Shown here one piece after another: positions 51,894 through 59,873 of a stretch of 64,000 bases of DNA. A program made the translations under genes and the position numbers. Within the stretch, counting starts at the first letter, position 1. The number at the start of each line of letters is the position of its first letter. The notes beneath the pieces are model-generated. The model searched no databases, was not told the origin of the DNA, and worked only from the letters and a program-made list of their open reading frames with translations. Origin of the DNA: Mucilaginibacter sp. (lineage in GTDB: Bacteria > Bacteroidota > Bacteroidia > Sphingobacteriales > Sphingobacteriaceae). Location of the stretch: assembly GCF_028288185.1 (NCBI RefSeq), contig NZ_JAQBOF010000024.1:38385-102384 (forward strand). Direction: 5' to 3'.

Positions 51894-52126
51894 TTACTCG
51901 CCCATAGCTAAGTTTAATTTGCGTTTGGGCGTAATGGGGTTCGTTAAAAACAACATATAGGTCGCTTATTCCTAATGTTCCCACAATATAACCTTAATAA
52001 TTTCCCAACAAGAAAATTCCGCTAAATGTACCTAAGATGTTACCTTAACACGCCCATTTATGTATCAAAATGGCGACACTTGGGCATTATTCCTGCCAAA
52101 ACCTAAAAATTCAAGCGGTTTAATGA
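51894..52126 (-). pseudogene. Degraded tandem copy of the dehydrogenase 3' end
   Basis: Starting at a stop codon (TTA at 51894), this stretch aligns with the last part of the adjacent dehydrogenase gene (52139 on) at a constant offset of 245 bp. Shared runs include AATGTACCTAAGATGTTACC and GCATTATTCCT. It encodes GTLGISDLYVVFN where the intact gene has GTFGINDLYVVFN, but stop codons and small indels break it. It is a remnant of a tandem duplication and now forms the leader of the TIM-barrel gene. Confidence 0.85.
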
Positions 52127-52138
52127 TCAAATTTATAA

Positions 52139-54829
52139 TTATTCGCCACCACTAAACTTAATTGCGTTCAGACGTAACGGGGTTCCGTTAAAAACAACAT
52201 ATAGGTCATTTATACCAAATGTTCCCGACAATACAACTTTAATATTTTTTGATGCGAAATTTCCGCTGAATGTACCTAAGATGTTACCCTTTGGCGAACC
52301 TTGATGCACCTCAATGGTGCCATTCGTGGCATTATTCCTACCTGGGCCTATAAACTCCAGTTCTTTAATGCCGCTAAGGTCTATCTTATTAAATTTTAAC
52401 CAGGCACCATCTGCTTTTACAATAGCGATTGTGCTATCGCCGCTAAATGTTACATCTCTTGCCTCGCTGGACAGTTTTACCGGTAAAGTGGGCGTGTGTA
52501 GAACAAGTGTTTGCTCACCCGTTTGCGCGCCGATAGTTTTGTTACCCCGGTCTGTATAGGCCGCCCTTAAAATAAAGCTGCCGTTAGGGTTTGAGCCCTG
52601 GGGGACAATTGTAGTATAAGTACCCGTAACCGGCAATGATTTCGCTGTATGCGGATAAGCCAAACTTAATATATAAGTCACAATCGCTTTAGCGTCACCA
52701 TCGGCAAGGGTTGGGTGCGCAGGCATCATGGCATCGCCCCAATTACCAGACCCGCCGGATATGATCTTTTTAGCCAAACGGTCGGGCGCCCCAGGGTCAC
52801 CTTTGTATTTAATGGCAACCTGGGTAAATGCCGGGCCTAAAACTTTCTCGGTAACAGAATGGCATGATTTGCAATCGTTTTTGGCGATAAGCGCAACAGC
52901 GCCGGCGTATTGCGCACCCGCATCAACACTGCCTTGTTTGGAGGCAATAGCCGTCATGTTATATCCCTCTGAAAGATAATTAGCGCTTATCGATACCCTG
53001 GAAGGTAAAATACGTTTGTTTGACAAACTGCCATCTTCTTTATCAACCACGCTAACGTTATACGTAATGGTTTTGCCGGGATAGAAAAAACTTGAATTGC
53101 CGGATGTAATGTTAAAATTGACAATAGGGGGTTCATTACCCACATTAACCACGACAGATTTACTGTTTTTAGCGCCTTTCAGATCAGTAACAGTAAGCAA
53201 TGCTTTGTATACGCCCGGTGCGGTAAATGTTACCGATGGGTCTGCTTGCGCGATGATTTTAAACGGCGCGCCATTGCGGGTTATTTTCCACGAATAGCTT
53301 AATTTGTCGCCCTCATCTGCATCTTTTGTTCCTGCTGATGAAAGGTTAACTTTTAATGGTACTGCACCGGCAGTTTTATCTACAGAAGCCTGTACCTGCG
53401 GTTTGCGGTTACCGCCATTATATTCAATGCGGATCAGCTCCGCCTCGGGGTTATCTTTAAAATAGCCGTTGCCATATTCTAATACATACAGGTCACCACT
53501 TGGGCCAAACTTCATATCAATAGGGCCATGCAACTTCTGGTTGGGCAGGAAACGCTCCATACCCGCGTAGTTGCCCTGATCGTCAATACTCACTACGTTT
53601 ATCCAGCCGCGTACCCAATCGGTAATAAACCATTTACCCTCATAATAGCTCGGGAAAAGACGAGCAGCACCTGTAAAATCAGACGCGTGGAAAATCGGGC
53701 CGCCAACCGCGCTGTCGCCCCCGCTCTCAACTAATGGGAACTTGGCACTTGGTTGTTTTGAATAATAGATAAATGCCGGTGTTGCCGGTGGAAGATCTGT
53801 CATGCCGGTATTGTTTGGCGATGTATTAACCGGGTGCGCTGCATCAAAAACAGGCCCCGACTCTTTAGTTGCAAAGTTATAATGATGATAAGCCAGGTTA
53901 TCGGCCACAAAATATGGCCAACCGTAATTACCCGCTTTTTTAGCCTGGTTAAACTCATCGTATGATTGCGGGCCTCGATGCTCAAAATCGTCCGTACTGC
54001 CATCCGGGCCAACTTCGCCCCAATATAACCAGCCTGTTTTGCTGTCGATAGTTAAGCGCCATGGGTTACGGTTGCCCATGGTATAAATTTCGGGGCGTGT
54101 TTTAGGTGTGCCCGGTTTAAATAAATTTCCTTTCGGTATGGTATAAGTGCCATCAGCCTCGGGGTGTATGCGTAATATTTTTCCGCGCAGGTCATTGGTG
54201 TTTGACGAGCCTTTTTGCGAATCTTCGGGAGACATGCCAGGGCGTTCATCCAATGGCGAAAAACCGTCAGACGCGCGGGAGAAGGTATTATCGCCGGTAC
54301 TTAAATAAAGATTCTTGTTTTTATCAAACACCATACCCCCGCCAACGTGGCAGCACTCAAAGCGTTGTACCACTACATCCATTATGTGCTTGCGCGATGC
54401 CGCATTTATCGGCCCATTACCGTCCCATGTATAGCGCTCTAATGTGTTTTTGGGGTCATTGCCGGCTGGTGCATAATAAACATATATCCAATGGTTCTTG
54501 TAAAAATCAGGGTCGAGTATTGCGCCCTGCAAACCATCTTCGGCCTCGCTTACCTCGCCGGTTTTACTTACGTATTTAGTGCTTACCGCAAACTCATGTA
54601 TAACGCTTACCTTGTTGGTTACAGGATTGTATAGCTTTAGCTTTCCTTTACGCTCGGCGTAAAGCACCTTTCCGTCTTTTAATATCTGGAATTGCATAGG
54701 CTCTTCAATGCGCTGCGCCAATACTACTTTGGTAAAGCGGCTATCATCAGGCTTAACTGCCGTTTGTGCCGAGGCGTTAAAAAACAGGGAGGCTATTAGT
54801 AAGCCTGATAAAAGAGAACGTTTATGCAT
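52139..54829 (-). CDS. Secreted sorbosone dehydrogenase-PKD-cytochrome c-CBM fusion
   Basis: This 896-residue protein has a signal peptide (1-22), a glucose/sorbosone dehydrogenase beta-propeller (about 25-480; CCHVGGGMVFDKNKNLYLS in part, MGNRNPWRLTID, VLEYGNGYF), a PKD domain (about 485-575; SYSWKITRNG), a cytochrome c domain with haem motif C653-K-S-C-H657 and a distal Met region, then a C-terminal carbohydrate-binding-like domain of the CBM6/35 type (about 760-896; GTIEVHQGSPKGN). It probably oxidises a sugar on bound glycan. The gene is a multi-domain relative of the one at 19.1-20.8 kb. Its last 245 bp are duplicated downstream. Confidence 0.87.
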   Translation of the reverse strand: MHKRSLLSGLLIASLFFNASAQTAVKPDDSRFTKVVLAQRIEEPMQFQILKDGKVLYAERKGKLKLYNPVTNKVSVIHEFAVSTKYVSKTGEVSEAEDGLQGAILDPDFYKNHWIYVYYAPAGNDPKNTLERYTWDGNGPINAASRKHIMDVVVQRFECCHVGGGMVFDKNKNLYLSTGDNTFSRASDGFSPLDERPGMSPEDSQKGSSNTNDLRGKILRIHPEADGTYTIPKGNLFKPGTPKTRPEIYTMGNRNPWRLTIDSKTGWLYWGEVGPDGSTDDFEHRGPQSYDEFNQAKKAGNYGWPYFVADNLAYHHYNFATKESGPVFDAAHPVNTSPNNTGMTDLPPATPAFIYYSKQPSAKFPLVESGGDSAVGGPIFHASDFTGAARLFPSYYEGKWFITDWVRGWINVVSIDDQGNYAGMERFLPNQKLHGPIDMKFGPSGDLYVLEYGNGYFKDNPEAELIRIEYNGGNRKPQVQASVDKTAGAVPLKVNLSSAGTKDADEGDKLSYSWKITRNGAPFKIIAQADPSVTFTAPGVYKALLTVTDLKGAKNSKSVVVNVGNEPPIVNFNITSGNSSFFYPGKTITYNVSVVDKEDGSLSNKRILPSRVSISANYLSEGYNMTAIASKQGSVDAGAQYAGAVALIAKNDCKSCHSVTEKVLGPAFTQVAIKYKGDPGAPDRLAKKIISGGSGNWGDAMMPAHPTLADGDAKAIVTYILSLAYPHTAKSLPVTGTYTTIVPQGSNPNGSFILRAAYTDRGNKTIGAQTGEQTLVLHTPTLPVKLSSEARDVTFSGDSTIAIVKADGAWLKFNKIDLSGIKELEFIGPGRNNATNGTIEVHQGSPKGNILGTFSGNFASKNIKVVLSGTFGINDLYVVFNGTPLRLNAIKFSGGE

Positions 54830-55028
54830 GACATGTAAATAGAAACAGGAAATAATTAAACAGAGTATTATTGGGGTTTATTGTTCAATATTAATGCTTT
54901 TTACTTGATTTATGAATAGTTATGATGTTTTTATGCAGTAGCGGGAAATATAGCACTTTGAGGCGTTTTTATTGGCGGGGACTTAACTATTTTATACATT
55001 AGCACAACCACCCAATTATTCCATCCCG

Positions 55029-57011
55029 ATGAAACTATTTAAGAACCCGCTTTGGCTTGTTTTGATCTTTGTTGCGCAACCTCTTTTTGCGCAGAAAAAC
55101 GTAGCGTTAAAATCGCCGGATGGCAATATCAGGGTCTCGTTAATGCAAGTAAAGGGCAAGCCCGTGTACCAGGTTATCTACAAAAACAAACTATTGATAC
55201 AAAACTCGGGTCTCGGGTTGGCCTTTAAAGACAGCGGCGATTTCTCTGCCAACTTTAAAATGCAGAAGCCCACCTACAAAACAGCAATCGAGCAATACGA
55301 CCTGGTGGTGGGTAAAACCAAGCATGTAGTGAGCAATTATCAGCAGGCGATTATCCCGTTTGTAGAAAACGCGGAGGCTAAAAGAACCATTAATATAGTG
55401 GTCAGAGTGTTTAACGATGGCGTTGCTTTTAGATATGAATTTCCCGAACAAAAAAACTGGGCCGCTTATACACTGACGGATGAGAACAGTGAATTTAATA
55501 TAGTCGGCGACCCCAAGTTGCGGGTTTTGCTGTTTAATAACTATACCAGCAGCCACGAGGGCTTGTATCAAAAAATGCCATTAAGCGAGTTAAAAGAAAC
55601 TTCGCTGGTGGATATGCCGGCATTGTTTGAGTTCCCCGGTAAGATCTATATGGCCATTACCGAGGCTAACCTGCGCGATTATGCAGGCATGTATCTGGGC
55701 AAACATAACGGCGGGTTGATTAGCAAATTATCACCATTGCCAGGTCAACAGGCAATTAAGGTTAAAGCCATTATCCCGCACCATACCCCATGGCGGGTGA
55801 TGATGATCAGTGACCGGGCAGGGGCTTTGATCGAATCCAACATCCTGACCAACCTGAACGAGCCATCAACAATAAAAGATGTATCGTGGATAAAGCCAGG
55901 TAAAACGTCCTTCCATTGGTGGAACGGTGATGTAATGCCCGACACATCGATAATGCCCGGCGCAAATTTTGAGTTTAATAAATATTACATTGATTTTTGC
56001 GCCCGTAACCATATCGAATATCACTCGGTAATTGGCTATGGGGGATTTGCCTGGTACAGCAACAACTGGCCGGGATATGGGCAGCCGGGCACCTACTCGG
56101 ACGTTACCAAACCCATTGCTTCGTTAGACATGCAAAAGATCTGCGATTACGCTAAACAAAAAGGAGTAGGCATACACGTGTGGGTAAACTGGCACGCGCT
56201 ATACCCGCAACTGGAGGATGCCTTTACCCAATTTGAAAAATGGGGCATAAAAGGCATGATGGTTGATTTTTTGGATCGTGATGACCAGCTGATGGTGAAA
56301 ATACAGGAAGAGATATTACAGAAAGCCGCACAACACCATTTGTTTATACAATTTCACGGGGCTTATAAGCCAACGGGGCTAAGCCGCACTTACCCTAATG
56401 AATTTACCCGCGAGGGCAGCTATAATTACGAAAACAACAAATGGCTAAAAGCGGGCTTAACGCCGGAGCATGATCTGGACATTGCCTATACCCGCCTGCT
56501 GGCCGGGCCAACCGACTACCACCTGGGCGGATTTAGGGCCGTTCCGTCATCAGAATTTAAAACACAATTTATAAAACCCCTGATGATAGGTACCCGCTGC
56601 CACATGCTGGGCATGTATGTGGTAATGGAAAGCTACTTGCACATGGTTGCCGATTATCCGCAAGCTTATGAGGGACAGCCGGGGTTTGATTTTGTAAGAA
56701 ACGTACCTACCGTTTGGGATGAAACCAAAGTGTTAAACGGCGAACCCGGCGAGTTTTTAACCATCGTCCGCCGTCATGGGGATGATTGGTACGTTGGCAC
56801 TATTAACAACAGCCAGGCACGCACGTTAAAAATTAACCTAGACTTTTTGCCTGCCGGAACCTACAAAGTCGAACTATACCGGGATGCGCCCGATGTTGCC
56901 AAAACCCCCGACCATTTAACAAAAACAACCCAAAGCATTAATAATAAGGCTGTAATAGATGTATCAATAGCTGCCGGCGGCGGGCAGGTTATGCGATTGG
57001 TTAAAGAATAA
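55029..57011 (+). CDS. Glycoside hydrolase family 97
   Basis: This 660-residue exported enzyme has a signal peptide (1-21), an N-terminal beta-sandwich (about 25-290), a TIM barrel (about 300-560) and a C-terminal beta domain (about 565-660). The GH97 pattern shows in GYGGFAWYSNNW, HVWVNWHALYPQ, KGMMVDFLDRDDQ and FHGAYKPTGLSRTYPN. GH97 contains inverting alpha-glucosidases (SusB) and retaining alpha-galactosidases; the Asp in VDFLDRDDQ may be the nucleophile of the retaining type, but I am not sure. It diverges from the dehydrogenase gene. Confidence 0.93.
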   Translation: MKLFKNPLWLVLIFVAQPLFAQKNVALKSPDGNIRVSLMQVKGKPVYQVIYKNKLLIQNSGLGLAFKDSGDFSANFKMQKPTYKTAIEQYDLVVGKTKHVVSNYQQAIIPFVENAEAKRTINIVVRVFNDGVAFRYEFPEQKNWAAYTLTDENSEFNIVGDPKLRVLLFNNYTSSHEGLYQKMPLSELKETSLVDMPALFEFPGKIYMAITEANLRDYAGMYLGKHNGGLISKLSPLPGQQAIKVKAIIPHHTPWRVMMISDRAGALIESNILTNLNEPSTIKDVSWIKPGKTSFHWWNGDVMPDTSIMPGANFEFNKYYIDFCARNHIEYHSVIGYGGFAWYSNNWPGYGQPGTYSDVTKPIASLDMQKICDYAKQKGVGIHVWVNWHALYPQLEDAFTQFEKWGIKGMMVDFLDRDDQLMVKIQEEILQKAAQHHLFIQFHGAYKPTGLSRTYPNEFTREGSYNYENNKWLKAGLTPEHDLDIAYTRLLAGPTDYHLGGFRAVPSSEFKTQFIKPLMIGTRCHMLGMYVVMESYLHMVADYPQAYEGQPGFDFVRNVPTVWDETKVLNGEPGEFLTIVRRHGDDWYVGTINNSQARTLKINLDFLPAGTYKVELYRDAPDVAKTPDHLTKTTQSINNKAVIDVSIAAGGGQVMRLVKE

Positions 57012-57034
57012 ATGATAATTAGGAGACAACAGCT

Positions 57035-57136
57035 TTATTTAGCGGCTATCTGATTGACGTAATCAACGGCAGCTTTTACATCTTGCATGTTATTATCCAT
57101 AATATCAATAAACAAATGAGACTCTCGAATATATGC
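57035..57136 (-). pseudogene. 33-codon remnant of a truncated gene
   Basis: An open frame with no start codon encodes AYIRESHLFIDIMDNN and then MQDVKAAVDYVNQIAAK before a stop. It reads like the C-terminal helix of a real protein whose upstream part is lost; an in-frame TAG lies just before it. The source family is not recognised. A 15-bp repeat begins 14 bp away. Confidence 0.4.
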
Positions 57137-57150
57137 CTAACCTCATCGCT

Positions 57151-57165
57151 GTCCGAAGTTTGCAA
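57151..57165. repeat. 15-bp direct repeat, left copy
   Basis: GTCCGAAGTTTGCAA occurs here and at 58663-58677, 1,512 bp apart. Here it is extended into a hairpin GTCCGAA/TTCGGAC. The two copies bracket the beta-lactamase and SHOCT genes. Confidence 0.65.
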
Positions 57166-57189
57166 TTCGGACTATTATCCCCGCTGGCT

Positions 57190-58056
57190 TTATTTGCCGT
57201 TTATTTTTTTAGTAAACTGATCCTGCAAGTCTTTTAGTTGCGTATCATACCCGTTCCTATCTATAAAAGCTGCCGGATTATATGCAGCGCCAGGCTTGTG
57301 CTTACCATAAAGCCCAAACTGGCTGGCATGTGATGCCAACCAAATATCGAATGTCAATTTTTTCATTGTTGCCAAAGTATAGGCATAGTCCCTGGCAATA
57401 TTAGGATAGGCAGGGATCTCCGAGAATTTCTTGTCGGTAATTATAGTAGGCAGGTTTGCTATTAACACCCTGTATTTTCGTTTTTTATCTTTCACATCAA
57501 ACAAATAACTGCATGAGCCCTTGGTATGCCCCGGATGATGAAGCATAACTAACGCCATGCCGCCTAGTTTTACAGTATCGCCATTATGTAATAGCTGGTC
57601 CGCCTTTACAGGTGCATAAGGGCTTACATTGCCGTCTAAAGCATAATCAGAGCGGCCGCCATCGGCAACTACAGCGGCATCGCCTTCGTCCACCATCAGT
57701 TTGGCACCGGTAATTTTCTTTATGGCCGCCATTGCACCCATATGGTCGTAATGTGCCTGTGTAGTTAAAAGAATTTTGGTATCGGTAAATTTAAACCCCA
57801 ATGTTTCAATACTTGCTTTGATAATAGGTGCCGATGACGCCAGCCCGGTATTGATCAATATATTACCTTTCGGGGTCACGATCAGGTAACAAGCGAGATC
57901 ATAAGTCCCCACATAATAAAGGTTGCCTGCAATTTGAAAAGGCGGGTAAGGTTTGGACCATTCAGGGCGTGCGGTTGTAGAAGGTTCGGTTACTTTTTGG
58001 GCTAAGGCTAAATAGTGAATAGCTAACAGGGTGATGAGGAATAGGTGTTTTTTCAT
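57190..58056 (-). CDS. Class B3 metallo-beta-lactamase, GOB-like
   Basis: The start is the ATG at 58056 (signal peptide MKKHLFLITLLAIHYLALAQ); the frame upstream opens at a TTG. The 288-residue protein has the B3 zinc motif Q100-A-H102-Y-D104-H105, with His177 in HHPGHTKGS and His243 in ASHASQFG. In subclass B3 the first position is usually His (116 in standard numbering); Gln there is the mark of GOB enzymes of Elizabethkingia. The ALAQK signal end places it in the periplasm. It probably hydrolyses carbapenems and other beta-lactams, but activity is unproven. No regulator lies next to it. Confidence 0.9.
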   Translation of the reverse strand: MKKHLFLITLLAIHYLALAQKVTEPSTTARPEWSKPYPPFQIAGNLYYVGTYDLACYLIVTPKGNILINTGLASSAPIIKASIETLGFKFTDTKILLTTQAHYDHMGAMAAIKKITGAKLMVDEGDAAVVADGGRSDYALDGNVSPYAPVKADQLLHNGDTVKLGGMALVMLHHPGHTKGSCSYLFDVKDKKRKYRVLIANLPTIITDKKFSEIPAYPNIARDYAYTLATMKKLTFDIWLASHASQFGLYGKHKPGAAYNPAAFIDRNGYDTQLKDLQDQFTKKINGK

Positions 58057-58237
58057 GGGATGCAAATTAAATATTGATAATAGGGGCTAAATAACTCCTC
58101 GCTATTTACAAAGCAAATATATCACCGCCACACGTAGTTACAAGCTTCGGATAGCGAGTAAATTTCTGATTTTCAATAAGCTATTTGCTATTGTCAAATT
58201 AAGTAGATAGATTTAATAATTAAACTTTATCAAAAAA

Positions 58238-58555
58238 ATGGGAATTGCATTCATTTGGCTATTTATGGCGATAATATGCGCTGTTATAGGATCTAATCGT
58301 AAAATAGGGGGTGTTGCCGGGTTTTTCTTAGGCTTATTTCTATCTGTAATAGGCCTCGTCATTGTATTATGTTCCAAAAGCCTTGATGATGAAAAACGAG
58401 ATATGGCTATGTTACGGGCAATGTCTCAAAAGCCAACACCTTCAACTCAGATCAATACTTCTACTGCTGATGAATTACAGAAGTTGGCTTCTTTGCGTGC
58501 CAGTAATGCCATCAGCAATGAGGAATACGAGCGGTTGAAGCAGAAGTTAATATGA
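58238..58555 (+). CDS. SHOCT domain membrane protein
   Basis: This 105-residue protein has two N-terminal transmembrane helices (about 3-17 and 24-46), a charged linker and a C-terminal SHOCT domain (LQKLASLRASNAISNEEYERLKQKLI, about 80-105; given in parts: LRASNAISNEEYERLKQKL). SHOCT segments are short and mediate oligomer contacts. The role is unknown. It lies divergent from the beta-lactamase gene. Confidence 0.8.
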   Translation: MGIAFIWLFMAIICAVIGSNRKIGGVAGFFLGLFLSVIGLVIVLCSKSLDDEKRDMAMLRAMSQKPTPSTQINTSTADELQKLASLRASNAISNEEYERLKQKLI

Positions 58556-58594
58556 TCAGGAACTTTTGTTGATACTAAATAAAGAACATCATGC

Positions 58595-58660
58595 AACCAA
58601 AAAGGACCGAAAGAACTCCTGGGCCTTTTCAATTGTTGTAAGTTTTAATATTATTCCACT
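58595..58660. repeat. Duplicate of the sdhB terminator region
   Basis: The stretch GGCCTTTTCAATTGTTGTAA with flanking bases repeats that after sdhB (59049-59068) at an offset of 427 bp. Preceding bases (AAAAAGGACC...TCCTGGGCC) are a worn form of the sdhB terminator. It contains no gene. Confidence 0.7.
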
Positions 58661-58662
58661 CC

Positions 58663-58677
58663 GTCCGAAGTTTGCAA
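58663..58677. repeat. 15-bp direct repeat, right copy
   Basis: Second copy of GTCCGAAGTTTGCAA, here without the full hairpin. See the left copy at 57151-57165. Confidence 0.65.
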
Positions 58678-58844
58678 CTAAATCCATCCCTTGCCCCTTT
58701 CCCCAAATTTTCGTATCTTTGAGTAAACCCGCCGCTTGCTGTTTACCCGTAAATCAGCACAAATATTTCAAATACATTTTTTGCTTAGTTCTTTGAAGGC
58801 TTTTATTTATAATATTGATTATCAATTATATAGATTAAAATACT

Positions 58845-59000
58845 ACTACCAGTATAGCGCCATATACCCGATAAATGCCACTTTTTACTACCGGCATAAC
58901 GTCTGATACCCGAAAAGAGGCTTTTTTTACTACCGGCAAAAGGGTTGATACCCGAAAAATGGTGTTTTTTACTACCGGCAATTAGCTTTATACCCGTGTT
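58845..59000. repeat. 42-bp tandem repeat array, four units
   Basis: Units begin at 58845, 58887, 58929 and 58971, exactly 42 bp apart; the last is partial. Each has ACTACCGGCA (ACTACCAGTA in unit 1), then a variable 8 bp, then TACCCG and a T-rich end. Because 42 is a multiple of three, frames repeat every 14 codons: on the plus strand 58875-58985 can encode 36 residues starting MPLFTTGITSDTRK (repeat xxFFTTGxxxDTRK); on the minus strand a frame open across all units reads AGSKKxxxSGIxxx but has no ATG. Neither is proven. The 516-bp gap 58566-59081 has no other gene. Confidence 0.85.
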
Positions 59001-59026
59001 AAATTAATTGCCATCGCCAAACACAA

Positions 59027-59056
59027 AAAAGGCCCGGGAAATATCCCAGGCCTTTT
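59027..59056 (-). terminator. sdh operon terminator
   Basis: AAAAGGCC-C-GGGA, loop AATA, TCCC-A-GGCCTTTT: a strong hairpin with T runs on both strands, 25 bp after the sdhB stop. Confidence 0.85.
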
Positions 59057-59081
59057 CAATTGTTGTAAGTTTAAAATCTCG

Positions 59082-59873
59082 TTATTCGCCGCCGCCACTA
59101 TGGTCATGCACTTTTTCTTCGCGGAAAAGTTTGGCGCTGAAGAAATCGTTATTCATGCGTGATATATTGGTCAGCGTAATTTCTTTGGGGCATTCTGCTT
59201 CGCAGGCGCCAGTATTGGTACAGCTACCAAAGCCTTCTTCATCCATTTGGGCAACCATGCTTTGCACACGGCTCCAACGCTCGGGCTGGCCCTGCGGCAA
59301 CATACCCAACTGCGATACCTTAGCCGATACAAACAGCATAGCTGAAGCATTTTTACATGCTGCCACGCAAGCCCCGCAACCTATACAGGTGGCCGAGTTG
59401 AAAGCCTCGTCAGCAATTACTTTAGGGATAGGGATAATATTAGCATCGGGCACGCCACCGGTATTTACCGATACGTAACCACCGGCCTGCTGGATCCTGT
59501 CGAACGCCGAGCGGTCGACAGTCAGATCTTTTATAACAGGGAAAGATGCCGCGCGCCATGGCTCTATGGTAATAGTTTCGCCATCATGGAAGCTACGCAT
59601 GTGCAGCTGGCAGGTGGTAATGGCACGTTTTGGCCCATGCGGACGGCCATTAATATATAACGAACACATACCGCAAATACCCTCGCGGCAATCGTGATCG
59701 AAATATATAGGCTCATCCCCTTTAAGGGTAAGGCTCTCATTCACCACATCCAGCATCTCTAAAAATGACATATCCGGCGAGATATTCTCGGCCTTGTAAG
59801 TCACCATTTTGCCGGTTGAATTGGCATCTTTTTGTCTCCACACCTTTAGTGTCAAGTTCATCGCTCCGCTCAT
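59082..59873 (-). CDS. sdhB: Succinate dehydrogenase iron-sulfur subunit
   Basis: This 263-residue protein has the N-terminal [2Fe-2S] ferredoxin domain ([15 protein letters not shown] with a later Cys in AITTC) and the C-terminal [4Fe-4S]/[3Fe-4S] segment ([27 protein letters not shown]). It passes electrons from SdhA to the membrane subunit. Its start codon overlaps the sdhA stop by one base (TAATG). The His-rich tail HDHSGGGE is small. Length and layout match the B-type complexes of Bacteroidetes. Confidence 0.97.
   Translation of the reverse strand: MSGAMNLTLKVWRQKDANSTGKMVTYKAENISPDMSFLEMLDVVNESLTLKGDEPIYFDHDCREGICGMCSLYINGRPHGPKRAITTCQLHMRSFHDGETITIEPWRAASFPVIKDLTVDRSAFDRIQQAGGYVSVNTGGVPDANIIPIPKVIADEAFNSATCIGCGACVAACKNASAMLFVSAKVSQLGMLPQGQPERWSRVQSMVAQMDEEGFGSCTNTGACEAECPKEITLTNISRMNNDFFSAKLFREEKVHDHSGGGE

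Noticed and set aside
54202..54579. 125-residue plus-strand frame
   Set aside because: Antisense to the dehydrogenase propeller; rich in Arg, Cys and Pro as expected for a shadow frame.
58845..59000. CRISPR array
   Set aside because: The units are continuous tandem repeats with changes inside them; there are no equal repeats separated by unique spacers and no cas genes.
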